Assembly (NCBI GenBank): GCA_945874735.1 | Contig: CAMCHI010000007.1 | Location: 1 to 64,000, forward strand | Length of the DNA stretch: 64,000 nt | Direction: 5' to 3' | Source: an uncultured Arcanobacterium sp. | GTDB lineage: Bacteria; Actinomycetota; Actinomycetes; Actinomycetales; Actinomycetaceae | Shown here: positions 10,143-20,400 of the stretch, piece by piece | Numbering within the stretch: the first letter of the stretch is position 1 | Layout of the letters: every line of letters begins with the position of its first letter | Position numbers and translations under genes: made by a program | The notes under the pieces: model-generated | What the model saw: the letters and a program-made list of their open reading frames with translations, nothing else | What the model was told of the DNA's origin: nothing | Database searches by the model: none

Positions 10143-11657
10143 ATGCATGATGAAGAATGTTACAAGAAGCTTGTGGGTCCTACACACCTTCGCAGGTACG
10201 GTCAGTACTTTACGCCAGAGCCTCTCGCGCGACTCATGGCTCGTTGGTTGGATCAGGTTAAACCAAAGAAAGTGCTTGATCCAGCTTCTGGGAATCATGT
10301 GTTTGCGAGATCGCTATTGGACATCGGCAGCGCAGCACATATTGTGGAATTTGAAATTGATCCCATCATTGCTTCTGAGTTTCCAACCCCTGCCAATGCT
10401 GAAACATTTTGCCAAGATTTTCTATTGAGTTCGTGGAGTGAACAGTACGACGGAATTATTGCAAATCCCCCATACATGAAATTTCAGCTGATCGAGAATC
10501 GAGATGCAATCAGGAAGAACTTTGTAAGGCATCATGAGAGCGTCCCAAACTGGCAATCTAATATCTACGTACTATTTCTGCTGAAGGCGCTGCGACAGTT
10601 GCAAGATGCCGGAAGGATGATCTTCCTAGTCCCTCATGATTTTCTTGATTCTAAAAGCGGCAACTTATTGAAGGCTGAATTGGTACGTACGAGATGTCTG
10701 GAGGGAGTTATCAGTCTTGAGCAATTTGACGGCGATATATTTCCTGAAGCCTTAACATCCTCATCTCTTCTCAAAATTTCCGGCAAAGTAAATGATGCCG
10801 TCTATTTTTCGCGACCGAAAAATAGTTTTGAGCTTGAAGAAGCTGTGATGACTGATGGAATTGGTAAGCAGGTGCCTTACGGCAGTCTATTAGTTGAAGC
10901 GAAATGGGGTACATACTTTTCTGGTAAGGATCTGGTTAATAGTGAGTGGCGCATAGGTGATTTTGTTGAAGTTAAACGAGGGATCGCTACTGGCGCTAAC
11001 GAATTCTTTATTCTTTCACCTTCTCATGCCAAAACGCTTGGTATTTGTGAGCATGAACTAACAGATGTTGTCTCAAAGTCCTCACTAATTAAGGGTGCTG
11101 AATTTAATACCTCCCATATGGAGCGACTTATTGAGTCAGATTCTAAATGTAAACTTTTCACTCCTAAAGAACGCCTCTCTGAAGGGGCTTGGGCTTATGT
11201 CCATGCGGGGGAGGAGGCTGGCTGGCATAAGAAGTATTTGTGTGCCGCACGCAAAGAGTGGTTCCGTTCGGAGACAAGGGAGCCTGCGCCGATTTGGGTT
11301 TCCCAGGCAAGCCGAGGGAATATTAGGGTAGTGAGGAACCGAAGTGATGCACTCAACCTGACAACATTTCACGGCGTTTGGCCCTCCAAGTTTTTAGGTT
11401 TGACTGCGGACTCTGTATTTGCGCTGCTTATTTCGGAAATTGGTCAGGACTCTTTGCTTAGATCTGTAAAGCGGATGGCGAATGGACTGTTGAAGATTCA
11501 GCCAGGAGATCTGAAAGCAGTTAATTCTCCGAACTTGATTAAGGACCCAGCAGCTTTACGAGAGCTAGACCGACTAGGTGCGCGTATCGGGTCTGATCTT
11601 TCGAGCCACCTCGGAGAACTCGAGCAGATAAATAAGATAGTTGCTCAACTGCTCTGA
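10143..11657 (+). CDS. N6-adenine DNA methyltransferase (type II-like, orphan)
   Basis: 504 residues. Motif X-like GQYFTP is at 20-25, AdoMet-binding motif I DPASGN at 46-51 and catalytic motif IV NPPY at 108-111, the order of gamma-class N6-adenine methylases. The C-terminal half would be the target recognition domain. No intact restriction endonuclease is adjacent; only the broken frame upstream. Leucine codons are largely CTT, CTG and TTG, whereas nearby host genes use TTA and CTA, which suggests horizontal acquisition. The recognition sequence cannot be predicted. Confidence 0.85.
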   Translation: MHDEECYKKLVGPTHLRRYGQYFTPEPLARLMARWLDQVKPKKVLDPASGNHVFARSLLDIGSAAHIVEFEIDPIIASEFPTPANAETFCQDFLLSSWSEQYDGIIANPPYMKFQLIENRDAIRKNFVRHHESVPNWQSNIYVLFLLKALRQLQDAGRMIFLVPHDFLDSKSGNLLKAELVRTRCLEGVISLEQFDGDIFPEALTSSSLLKISGKVNDAVYFSRPKNSFELEEAVMTDGIGKQVPYGSLLVEAKWGTYFSGKDLVNSEWRIGDFVEVKRGIATGANEFFILSPSHAKTLGICEHELTDVVSKSSLIKGAEFNTSHMERLIESDSKCKLFTPKERLSEGAWAYVHAGEEAGWHKKYLCAARKEWFRSETREPAPIWVSQASRGNIRVVRNRSDALNLTTFHGVWPSKFLGLTADSVFALLISEIGQDSLLRSVKRMANGLLKIQPGDLKAVNSPNLIKDPAALRELDRLGARIGSDLSSHLGELEQINKIVAQLL

Positions 11658-12104
11658 GGGTCTGTTTAAGGCTTAGGATACGCGCTCGAGATTTTGTAGA
11701 TGTCGCCAATGTTGCAACCAAGTCTGCCCCTTGTTAGCCATGCAACGGTACATCTGAGGGTAATGTCGAGATTCAATTCAAGGCGTAACCACCAGCAAGT
11801 TTTTGTTGTTTTGTTTATATCAATGTAAAAAGCCTTGTGATGTTAGGTAAATACTGTCACTTTAATAAGATTAGCTGAGCCGACTACACGTTTATATATC
11901 TGAATTATTTACCGATACTGGATATCTCTGATAGAGAAGAATTAACTACTATTAAAGCTGGATACTAATGTGGTTCTGCTATTTTATTTTGCTGAATAAT
12001 ATTATTGATATTGATAGTTGAAAATTAAATTTTAAATTATGGTCACTTTTTAGTTTTTCCATTTAGTGATTTTAATTGTTTTTTCAAGGATAACCCGCTA
12101 TTTT

Positions 12105-12133
12105 TTGACAACACCTACCGCTAAGGCTATCCT
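12105..12133 (+). promoter_or_regulatory. Promoter of efeUOB
   Basis: TTGACA (12105-12110) and TATCCT (12128-12133) are separated by 17 nt. The -35 is a perfect consensus match. A DtxR/IdeR-like box covers the -10. Confidence 0.65.
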
Positions 12134-12140
12134 AACCTGT
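12122..12140. promoter_or_regulatory. DtxR/IdeR-like iron box
   Basis: TAAGGCTATCCTAACCTGT resembles the actinobacterial iron box consensus TTAGGTTAGGCTAACCTAA: 13 of the 18 positions outside the centre match. It overlaps the -10 of the efeU promoter, the expected place for iron-dependent repression. Confidence 0.55.
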
Positions 12141-12214
12141 GGCATTAACGAAACATAATGCTTTTTTAATTCCGGTAATGTGCCAACATTGCGTTCTAGT
12201 GATTGGGGTTGTTC

Positions 12215-13195
12215 ATGTTTCTTGCCTCCTTTCTGATCGGCTTACGAGAAGGTATGGAAGCAGCCCTAATTATTGGAATTTTAGTTGCTTTCTTAAAACG
12301 GGAAAATCAGCACTCAGCTATCTCTCCCCTTAAATACGGAGTAATAAGCGCAATCCTGCTTTCTCTATTATTTGGAGCAATTTTTACTTTTGGTAGTCAA
12401 AGTTTAAGTTTCCAAACCCAAGAAATCTTGGGCGGGTCTATGTCGATTCTGGCAGTAGTGATGATTACCGGCATGGTTTTTTGGATGTTTAAACTGGGCG
12501 TAAATATGCGTGCCGAACTAGAAGGAACAGCACGAAACGCTTTAGGTGGTAACAACCTAAAAATTTCCATGTTTTGGATTGCGTTCATATCCGTAGGTAG
12601 AGAAGGAGTAGAAACTACTCTGATGCTTTGGGGCTGGGCAATGCAACCTTTAGCCTTATTAGGGGCACTTGCCGGCATTATTACTGCTTCTATAATCGGA
12701 TATTTTGTGTATCGCGGAATGTTACACATAAATTTCCGAGTTTTCTTTGCTTGGACGGGTGCTTTCCTTATAGTGGTGGCTGCCGGAATTTTAGCTTACG
12801 GTATTCACGACCTACAAGAAGCAGCTATTCTCCCTGGTCCTTTCTCAGGTGCTCCAATCACTCCTACTAATTTTCGTACTGGCGAAGTATTAACTGGTTT
12901 CTTTACCACCTTGCCATACTGGGGAGCAGCCTATCCTTTTGGTTGGGCTTTTGATTTACAAAACGTAATTTCTCCTGACGGTTTCTTAGGAGCGTTCTTA
13001 AAAGGAACTATTGGTTTTACTCCACTTATGAGCTGGCTAGAAATCACTGCTTGGGCAATTTATTTGTTAGTAGTATTTCCAGCATTTATTCGACGAGTAC
13101 GTGCAACTCGTCCACAACTTACTCAAGTTGCGGGCACTTGCCCTAACTGCACAACCCAAAATATATCCATCCCGTCTGAAAGGACATCTGAATGA
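12215..13195 (+). CDS. efeU: Ferrous iron permease EfeU (FTR1 family)
   Basis: 326 residues from the ATG at 12215; a TTG at 12203 would add four residues. The first helix carries REGME (11-15) and a later helix REGVE (129-133), the two iron-handling REXXE motifs of FTR1/EfeU permeases. Seven hydrophobic segments are apparent. The short C-terminal tail CPNCTTQN is cytoplasmic-like with a CxxC. It imports iron across the membrane with EfeO and EfeB, which follow with 4-nt and 1-nt overlaps. Confidence 0.93.
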   Translation: MFLASFLIGLREGMEAALIIGILVAFLKRENQHSAISPLKYGVISAILLSLLFGAIFTFGSQSLSFQTQEILGGSMSILAVVMITGMVFWMFKLGVNMRAELEGTARNALGGNNLKISMFWIAFISVGREGVETTLMLWGWAMQPLALLGALAGIITASIIGYFVYRGMLHINFRVFFAWTGAFLIVVAAGILAYGIHDLQEAAILPGPFSGAPITPTNFRTGEVLTGFFTTLPYWGAAYPFGWAFDLQNVISPDGFLGAFLKGTIGFTPLMSWLEITAWAIYLLVVFPAFIRRVRATRPQLTQVAGTCPNCTTQNISIPSERTSE

Positions 13196-14463
13196 GCCGT
13201 ATGGCACGTGCAGTAGTTTGCCTTCCAGTTTTAGCTTTAGCTTTAACTGCTTGTTCGCAAACTGGAACCTCTAACTCTAATTCTTCTTCTGAATCGCAAG
13301 CAAATATTAGTGTTACTTCCACGGCAGATGCTTGTACACTTTCTACAGCACAAGGTGTGTCTGGCCCTGCTACTTTCACCATTAAAAACGACGGCACGCA
13401 AGTTACCGAGTTTTATCTATTAGCTTCCGATGGTTTGCGTATTATCGCTGAAAAAGAAAACATTGCTCCAGGCACTAGCGCAGATCTAGCTGTTACTTTG
13501 CAGCCAGGCAAGTACTTTACTGCTTGTAAGCCAGGAATGCGGGGTGCAAATGTTGGAGAAGCTGAATTTACGGTAACTGGTGAGCGTGTAGAGCTAACTG
13601 GTGAGGATAAAGAACTTTTCGACGCAGCCGTAGTGGATTACGTAAACTTTGCTAAGAACGAGGTAGCAGAACTACTACCAAAGGTAGAAGAGTTTGCACA
13701 AGCATATATTGCAGGCGATGACGCAAAAGCTAAAGAGCTATATGCGCCAATTCGTGTACATTACGAACGTATTGAACCAATTGCAGAGGCTTTAGGTACG
13801 CTAGACCCACGTATTGATTACCGTGAAATTGATTATCTGGCAGAAGCAGAATTGTTGGCGCAAGACGATCCTACTTTCACTGAATGGCTCGGTTTCCATC
13901 GTATTGAAAAGGATCTTTGGCCACCAGCAGCAGATGCTGTACAGCCAGATGGTTCATCAGCACATGAGGGTTGGAAGGTATCTACCCCAGCTGATCGTAA
14001 GCGCATTGGTGAAACTTTGATTGCCGATGTACAGGCACTATACGATGCTATGCATACTGAAACTTATATTGCCGATAACGAGATTGATATTGCTACTATT
14101 TCTAACGGCGCAGCTTCATTATTAGAAGAAATCGCAGTAGGTAAAGTGACGGGTGAAGAAAATTGGTGGTCGCATTACGATCTATGGGACTTCCAAGCTA
14201 ATCTTGAGGGATCACGTATTGCTTTCGATCTAGTAGCACCAATTGCTGAACGCAAGAATGAAGAAGGTAAAGCATTAGTAGCTGAAATCGATAAGGCATT
14301 CGATGCTTTGCAAGCTGAGTTGAGCAAGTATGGTAGTTTAGAAGAAGGTTTCGTGCTATACGACAAAGTGACTACTGAACAGCAGAAAGAATTAGTAACC
14401 AAACTTGACGCTGCACGCGAACCGTTATCTCGTCTTACTTCCACTATTTTAGGAATTGGGTAA
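13192..14463 (+). CDS. efeO: EfeO iron-binding lipoprotein (cupredoxin + M75/imelysin domains)
   Basis: 423 residues. The ATG overlaps the efeU stop (ATGA). The signal peptide ends in a lipobox with LALTAC, lipid-modified Cys21. A cupredoxin-like N-terminal domain (about 38-130) precedes a helical imelysin/M75 domain with the metal-binding HxxE in FHRIEKDLW (His236, Glu239). EfeO is thought to bind iron outside the membrane and hand it to EfeU. Length and domain order match full EfeO rather than short EfeM forms. Confidence 0.94.
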   Translation: MSRMARAVVCLPVLALALTACSQTGTSNSNSSSESQANISVTSTADACTLSTAQGVSGPATFTIKNDGTQVTEFYLLASDGLRIIAEKENIAPGTSADLAVTLQPGKYFTACKPGMRGANVGEAEFTVTGERVELTGEDKELFDAAVVDYVNFAKNEVAELLPKVEEFAQAYIAGDDAKAKELYAPIRVHYERIEPIAEALGTLDPRIDYREIDYLAEAELLAQDDPTFTEWLGFHRIEKDLWPPAADAVQPDGSSAHEGWKVSTPADRKRIGETLIADVQALYDAMHTETYIADNEIDIATISNGAASLLEEIAVGKVTGEENWWSHYDLWDFQANLEGSRIAFDLVAPIAERKNEEGKALVAEIDKAFDALQAELSKYGSLEEGFVLYDKVTTEQQKELVTKLDAAREPLSRLTSTILGIG

Positions 14464-15770
14464 TGACCACAAGTTCGCATAACGAACCACCAAAAACTCC
14501 GGCGGGACTATCCCGCCGGGGTTTCCTGGCATTAACCGGCGCTGCAGTAGCGGGCGCTGGGGTGGCAACTGCCGGATTGTCTTTGGCTAATTCAGCCGGA
14601 ATTATCCAAGGTGGTGCAAATACTGATTTAGAACGCTTAGAGTATGCTTTTCATGATGCCAAGTTACAAAGTGGCATTATTACTCCGGCGCAAGAACAAA
14701 TGTTTTTTGCTGCTTTCGACTTACTAGAGGGCACTACTCGCACAGATTTAATAGAGTTACTTAAAGACTGGTCGTATGCGGCTAACCGTTTGATGATGGG
14801 TATTCCGGTGGCTGCCGGTGGTGCCTTCGATGGTGATCCGCTTTCTCCACCTGCGGACACGGGAGAGGCAGCTGATCACGGCCCGTATGGTTTAACTCTT
14901 ACTTTCGGGTTTGGACGTTCTTTGTTTGAGGATGAATCAGGAACGGATCGTTTTGGTTTACGTTCTCAGCTTCCCCCGTCTTTCGTGTCGTTACCGAAAA
15001 TGATTAACGATTTTATTCAACCAGCTATTTCTAATGGTGATTTGTGTGTACAGGCTTGTGCTAATGACCCGCAAGTAGCAATTCACGCTATTCGCAACCT
15101 GACTCGTATTGCTTTTGGGCGAGCAAGTATCCGGTGGTCACAAATAGGTTTTGGACGAACTTCGTCCACTTCTAAATCTCAGTCCACTCCCCGTAATCTA
15201 TTTGGGCAAAAGGACGGCACAAACAATCTGAAAGCAGAAGAACCAGAGAAACTGGCTCAACACGTTTGGATTGATGAAGGTCCGGCTTGGGCGCGTGGTG
15301 GTAGCTATCTTATCGCGCGCAAAATCAGCATGACTATTGAGGTATGGGACGGTGTGCGCTTGGAAGAACAAGATCGTGTGCTGGGTCGTGCCAAAGGTAG
15401 CGGTGCCCCATTATCTGGGGGAGAAGAATTTACCCAACCAGATTTTCATAAGAAAGGCGCAGATGGGAAAGTATTAATTGATGAGCGTTCCCATGTGGCC
15501 CGTACGCACCCAGATAATAATAAAGGTATTGCGATGTTGCGTCGTGGATACAATTTCGTAGACGGTAATGATGAGCATGGCAGGTTAGATGCTGGATTAT
15601 TCTTTATCGCTTATGTGAAAGATCCACAACGTTTTGCGCAAGTGCATAAAAACATGGCGCGTGACGATATGTTTATTGAATACCTTAAGACTCGTTCTTC
15701 TTCGGTGTTTATTGTGCCACCGGGAGTTAAAGAGGGACAATATGTCGGGCAAGCGTTATTTGAGGCGTAA
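14463..15770 (+). CDS. efeB: EfeB, Tat-exported DyP-type heme peroxidase
   Basis: 435 residues; the start overlaps the efeO stop by one base. A twin-arginine signal LSRRGFLALTG (Arg18-Arg19) and a hydrophobic stretch mark Tat export. The DyP GxxDG motif appears as GQKDG with Asp251, and the probable proximal heme ligand is His344 in SHVARTHP. EfeB oxidises ferrous iron or handles heme outside the membrane. The immediately following tatB, tatA and tatC would provide its export route. Confidence 0.95.
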   Translation: MTTSSHNEPPKTPAGLSRRGFLALTGAAVAGAGVATAGLSLANSAGIIQGGANTDLERLEYAFHDAKLQSGIITPAQEQMFFAAFDLLEGTTRTDLIELLKDWSYAANRLMMGIPVAAGGAFDGDPLSPPADTGEAADHGPYGLTLTFGFGRSLFEDESGTDRFGLRSQLPPSFVSLPKMINDFIQPAISNGDLCVQACANDPQVAIHAIRNLTRIAFGRASIRWSQIGFGRTSSTSKSQSTPRNLFGQKDGTNNLKAEEPEKLAQHVWIDEGPAWARGGSYLIARKISMTIEVWDGVRLEEQDRVLGRAKGSGAPLSGGEEFTQPDFHKKGADGKVLIDERSHVARTHPDNNKGIAMLRRGYNFVDGNDEHGRLDAGLFFIAYVKDPQRFAQVHKNMARDDMFIEYLKTRSSSVFIVPPGVKEGQYVGQALFEA

Positions 15771-15773
15771 TTG

Positions 15774-16196
15774 ATGGAATTTTTCGGAATATCCAGTGGT
15801 GAATTCCTAGTTATTGCAGTGGTAGCTTTGGCGGTGGCGGGTCCACAAACTCTCCGGCAAGGCTACACTGCTTTAACTAAATTTTTGACGATGTTTCGTA
15901 ATATTTCAGCGAGTTTTCGTGTTCAATTACAAAATCAGTTTGCGGTAGGGGAGCAAAGTTCAACTTATCAAGAAGTAACTAAAGACTTGCAAGATATAAC
16001 AGGTAAAGTGCATACGGGTTTAGACGCATTGTGGCCGCAGAATTTAATTCGTGAAACAGTGCAAGCAGAATTGCAAGCATGGACGCAGTTAGCTACCCAA
16101 AGCACCACCTTACCGGCTTCAGATAATAGTGCGCCTAGTACTTCTCCTGCTGCTAAAACTTTAGCTAAAGAAAACCAATCAGAAAACGCTTCATAG
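15774..16196 (+). CDS. tatB: Tat translocase TatB-like subunit
   Basis: 140 residues from ATG 15774 (a TTG at 15771 is also possible). The N-terminal helix SGEFLVIAVVALAVAGPQTL has the TatB hinge with Gly-Pro, followed by an amphipathic helix and a long polar tail rich in Ser/Thr/Ala. TatB binds twin-arginine signals with TatC. It starts 3 nt after efeB, so co-transcription is likely. Confidence 0.85.
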   Translation: MEFFGISSGEFLVIAVVALAVAGPQTLRQGYTALTKFLTMFRNISASFRVQLQNQFAVGEQSSTYQEVTKDLQDITGKVHTGLDALWPQNLIRETVQAELQAWTQLATQSTTLPASDNSAPSTSPAAKTLAKENQSENAS

Positions 16197-16295
16197 CTTA
16201 ATGATAAAAAGTAAAAATTTGGCTTAAACAAACAAACTATAAATAGCTTACAATTTAGATACTTGTATAAAACTTTATATAGAAGAAGTGAAGAA

Positions 16296-16466
16296 ATGCG
16301 ACCAACTCATCTTATTGTGCTCCTAATTGTAATTATTTTAGTATTTGGCGCACCAAAATTACCTGCAATTGCTGGTTCAATTGTAGAGGCGTTGAAAGTG
16401 TTTCGACGCGGAGCAAAAGAGCTGGTAGAGGAAAACGAGCATGACTCTACAAAAGAGAGTGCATGA
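16296..16466 (+). CDS. tatA: Tat translocase TatA subunit
   Basis: 56 residues from ATG 16296. It has a short membrane helix LIVLLIVIILVFGAPKLPAIAG with the TatA FGxxKLP hinge, then an amphipathic helix (VEALKVFRRGAKEL) and an acidic tail. TatA oligomers form the export channel. An in-frame TTG further upstream (16263) would put charged residues before the helix and is less likely. The last 26 nt overlap tatC. Confidence 0.88.
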   Translation: MRPTHLIVLLIVIILVFGAPKLPAIAGSIVEALKVFRRGAKELVEENEHDSTKESA

Positions 16467-17271
16467 CCATCCTGAAAATACTCAGAAAATGCACTCTGCC
16501 ACTGGGGTAATGCCGTTACGAGAACATCTACGAGAATTACGTAAACGGCTCTTATGGAGTATTTTTGCTATTTGCGTGGGAGCGGTAGCAGGGTGGTTTA
16601 TGTACGAGTCATTAATAGCTTTTATACAAAACCCTTTAACGGCAGTACATACTAGCGATACCAACAAAATAGCGTTAAATTTTCATACGATTGGTTCTGC
16701 TTTTAATTTACGGTTAAAAATAGTGTTTTATACTGGGTTTTTTCTGGCTTCCCCGTTTTGGATTTATCAGTTTTTTGCTTTTATTACCCCAGCTTTGACG
16801 CGCAAAGAACGTCGCTATTTATTTTCTTTCACCACAATAGGAGTAATTTTATTTGGGGCTGGGGGAATTAGCGGAATTTTAGTAATGCCTAAAGCAGTAG
16901 AATTTTTGACGGCTTTTACCCCAGTAGATACTGTATCTTATATTCAAGCTGAAACTTATATTAGTTTTTATCTCTCTTTAGTAGTGGCTTTTGGATTGTC
17001 GTTTTTATTGCCGGAAGCTTTAGTGTTCTTAAACTTTATAGGAGTTTTGCCAGTAAAAAGAATAGTGAAGTTGTGGCGTTGGATTTTATTAGGATGTTTT
17101 ACTTGCGCGGCTATAATTAATCCTTTGCCTTCTCCGTGGCCGATGGTGATGCAGGCTTTAGTATTGATTGGATTATTTCTGATAGCTATTTTGCTATGCC
17201 TAATACGGGAACAAATGCCGATAATTAAAGATTTTTTCCATAGTAAAAAAATATTTTTTGCTCGTAAATGA
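16441..17271 (+). CDS. tatC: Tat translocase TatC subunit
   Basis: 276 residues from ATG 16441, with AGAGGA upstream; starts at 16489 or 16510 are possible. The cytoplasmic N-terminus has the TatC phrase PLREHLRELRKRLLW, followed by six membrane segments with the family's FYTGFFLASPFWIYQFFAF and the LPEALVFLNFIGVL region. TatC is the twin-arginine signal receptor. Its link to efeUOB suggests a Tat system devoted at least partly to EfeB. Confidence 0.94.
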   Translation: MTLQKRVHDHPENTQKMHSATGVMPLREHLRELRKRLLWSIFAICVGAVAGWFMYESLIAFIQNPLTAVHTSDTNKIALNFHTIGSAFNLRLKIVFYTGFFLASPFWIYQFFAFITPALTRKERRYLFSFTTIGVILFGAGGISGILVMPKAVEFLTAFTPVDTVSYIQAETYISFYLSLVVAFGLSFLLPEALVFLNFIGVLPVKRIVKLWRWILLGCFTCAAIINPLPSPWPMVMQALVLIGLFLIAILLCLIREQMPIIKDFFHSKKIFFARK

Positions 17272-17418
17272 TATTTATTTACATAGGAAATGCTGGGTTT
17301 TCCACATTTTGATTTTTCTGAAAATTTTTTCTTATTAAATGTGTAGAATAGGGAACGCGCATAAACTTGCGCCAACTCCGTCCACTTGTGCAAAACTCAA
17401 TTTAGATTGCGTAGACTG

Positions 17419-20400
17419 ATGAAATCATTTTTTAAGCCTTTGTATGCATTATTAACGGCATTAGTATTAATTGGTAGCTATTTATTTAGTGCCGTACCTA
17501 GTGCTAGTGCTACTATCCCCACTCCATCGAATCAAGCTGCACAAATGTATGCGCAGGTAGAAGCAGAATTTTCTGCCACTACTTATGATGATTTGGTTAC
17601 TTTCTCAGCTCCACGTATCAGATTCTTTGACCAAAATGAAGCACGTACTTATTTAACGCAAAAATTAGGACGCGCTCCTAGTTCTACGGAAATTGATGCG
17701 CAAGTTATGCAATGGTACGGAGAGCAGTTAAATTTAAGTGCTGCTTTTAATGAGGTAAAAGCTGAGGCAGCTAATTGGGTGGGAGCGTTAATTGATGCTT
17801 CAACCACGGTAGATGCAACTTATTTACGTAATAATCGTTTACCGATTTTGTTTGGGTTAGCATACTTAAAGCATTATTATGATTTCAGCTTTGGCACTAC
17901 TTCAGCGGTAGAAGAAATTTTATTTAATGCAGAAACTGCTTTTGGAGCACAAAACGGTACTGCGTTATCGCGCCTAGTTACGATAGGACGCATGGGATTT
18001 TTAGATGCTTCTGCTTATCGTAGTGCCAGTGCTTATGCCAAGTATTTAAGCCCAATTACTAAAGCATCTACCGTTACTGAATACATTGCGCAAGGTTTAA
18101 CTAGAGCTGGAGTTAGCACAGATCCTGCCAACTGGTTTAAGACGCAAACTTCAGCGATTATTCGTGAAATCGGGCCAACTTCTCTTTACACTAAGTTTGT
18201 AAATGATGGAGCAGTGCGGGAACATTTATTACCTTTGCTTGCCATAGATACCGCCAGTATCTATGTAGGTAATACTGAACATACTGTACAGTTCGGTATG
18301 CGAGGTACTTATGCACACTTAAATGACGCAGAGTTTACTTCTTTGCTAGAGAAAAGTTTGGTGGAACATCAAGCATTTTGGGATTTTTGGAAGCGAATCA
18401 GCACTACTACTAATCAAATAAGCGCTAATGGTCATGTAGTAGTGATAGATACGTTGAAACGTGCTAATACCTTTGGCTCTACAGCACGAGAGCGGTGGAG
18501 TCCTCGTTACGGTACTACCGCAGATGCGGGTATGCGTGAATTTATTTCACCAATGAATTACTACAGCACCTATTTACAAGCTAATGCGCAAAAGTCAGGC
18601 ACGAGTATCCGTTACTTTATGCAGGACGCATTAGGGCAAGAAGGTACTAATACTTATAGTCACGAACTCACTCACGTATATGACGGTTCGGTATGGTTTA
18701 ATGGGCACGGACGTCGCAATGACGTGGGTGTGGAAACTTATGCGCGCGGTATTTTTGAAACTGCAAACAATACCCAGCCCGCATTAGGTGGATCTAGTAA
18801 CTATTTACCTTACTTTAATCTAAATTTGGCTTATGAGCTTGGAGATAATCGAGTACAAAATGCTTCTCCTACTCGTTTTGCTACCCCAGCTGATTTGCAA
18901 GAATATATGCGTGGTTTATTAGACGTACTATATTCTCTCGACATTATGGAAGCGCGTGCTGCTTTAGCGTTACCGGCCGCTGATAGAGCAGTAGCTTTTA
19001 ATAAAGTAGTAGAAACTGCGGTGGATAATAAACCAGAACGTACGCACGACACTTTTTCGCATATTACTGAAGCAGAAGCTGGTGCATTAACTGATATTAA
19101 TAGCTTAGTAGATGCGTCTATCGTATCGGGTCGGTTAGTGCCTAAAGGTAATCAAACCGTGCAGACTATTACATATAATGAATATGTGGTAGTGCCATTA
19201 TTTGAGGGAGTATATGCAGGCGTGCAAAATAATGCTGGGCACGTAGGAGATTTTATGTTCCGTCGGCACGCGCATGAATTATTGGCAGACTATGGTTGGG
19301 AAAAAGGATTTATTGGCTATCTTTCTGGGCAGTATGCTAATGACCAGGAAGCCTTGAATGCTATCGCGCCTGAACATGGTGGCGATATGAAAGCAATCAA
19401 AAAAGCTGCTTTGCAGCGCCGAGCAGAATTATTAGACCAGATGTTGCCAGCTGCTGGTTTTACTGATGCGCAAGCAATGCAAACTGCTATGAATGAAGCA
19501 TTAAATACTGATTTGGCATTAATGAAAACTAATAAAGCACAAGGTCGGCCTATTATGACTGGTGTGCAGGCAGTGCATAAATTAAAGGATCGGATTTTCC
19601 GTGCTTACTTGCTCAGCACCAATGATTTCCGTACTTCTATTTATAAAGAAGAGCCGCCAGCACCAGAACCAGTAGTGCTAGAACCAGTGGTGAAAAGTCT
19701 TGCTGCGAAGATAAAACTTACCCAAAATGGGCAGGCGCGTGCTTTCAATGCTAATGATTTTGGAGTGCTAATTGGAGTGGAGTCAGCTAGTGAAGCAGAC
19801 GGATACGAGAATGTGCCTACTCAAGAAATTTTTGCTGGAGCAGACGGTGACATTGATTTAGGTGAATGGCGTTTTACTAAACCAGGCACTTATCAATTCA
19901 CGGTGAGTCAAGTAAATACGGGGGTAGCAAATGTTACTTACGATAACGCTACCTATAATGTTACTGTTGTAGTTACTGACCCAAGTGCGGTGGCTACAAC
20001 TTCTGCACCAGAAAACAACACTGCTAACGCAGGAACAAACAATGCAAACTTGGTGCGTAGAGTGGTGAATAATTTACGTAGCACTACTACTAATAACGCT
20101 AATGCTCGTATTGTACCGTTAGAGGCTAATGTGACTATTACTCGCGGAGCACAAACGGTAAACGAAATTGTATTCCACAATATTTATACACATGTACCAG
20201 TGGTGGGCGAGATTGTTACTGAGGATTATGAGACTGTAGCTATTGTGGAGGAGATTATTGATGATCCACAGCGGGAGGTTGGTAGTCCTGATGTGGTGAT
20301 TCGTCCTGGCCGTGAGGGTAGGGTGTTGGTGCGTAGTGTGCAACCTACTTTAGATGGTGTGCCTAATGGTGATCCGGTGGTTACTCGTACTACGGTGGTA

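Larger units (their letters stand above)
11658..12202. other. Intergenic region, no gene seen
   Basis: 545 nt between the methylase and efeU. The first 100 nt keep the composition of the island and the rest is very AT-rich. Apart from the efeU promoter and DtxR-like box at its right end, only a small inverted repeat TCTCT-GAT-AGAGA near 11924-11936 is seen. No coding frame is convincing. Confidence 0.6.

Noticed and set aside
16263..16295. Upstream TTG start for tatA
   Set aside because: Would add a charged stretch before the membrane helix; the ATG at 16296 gives the normal TatA N-terminus.
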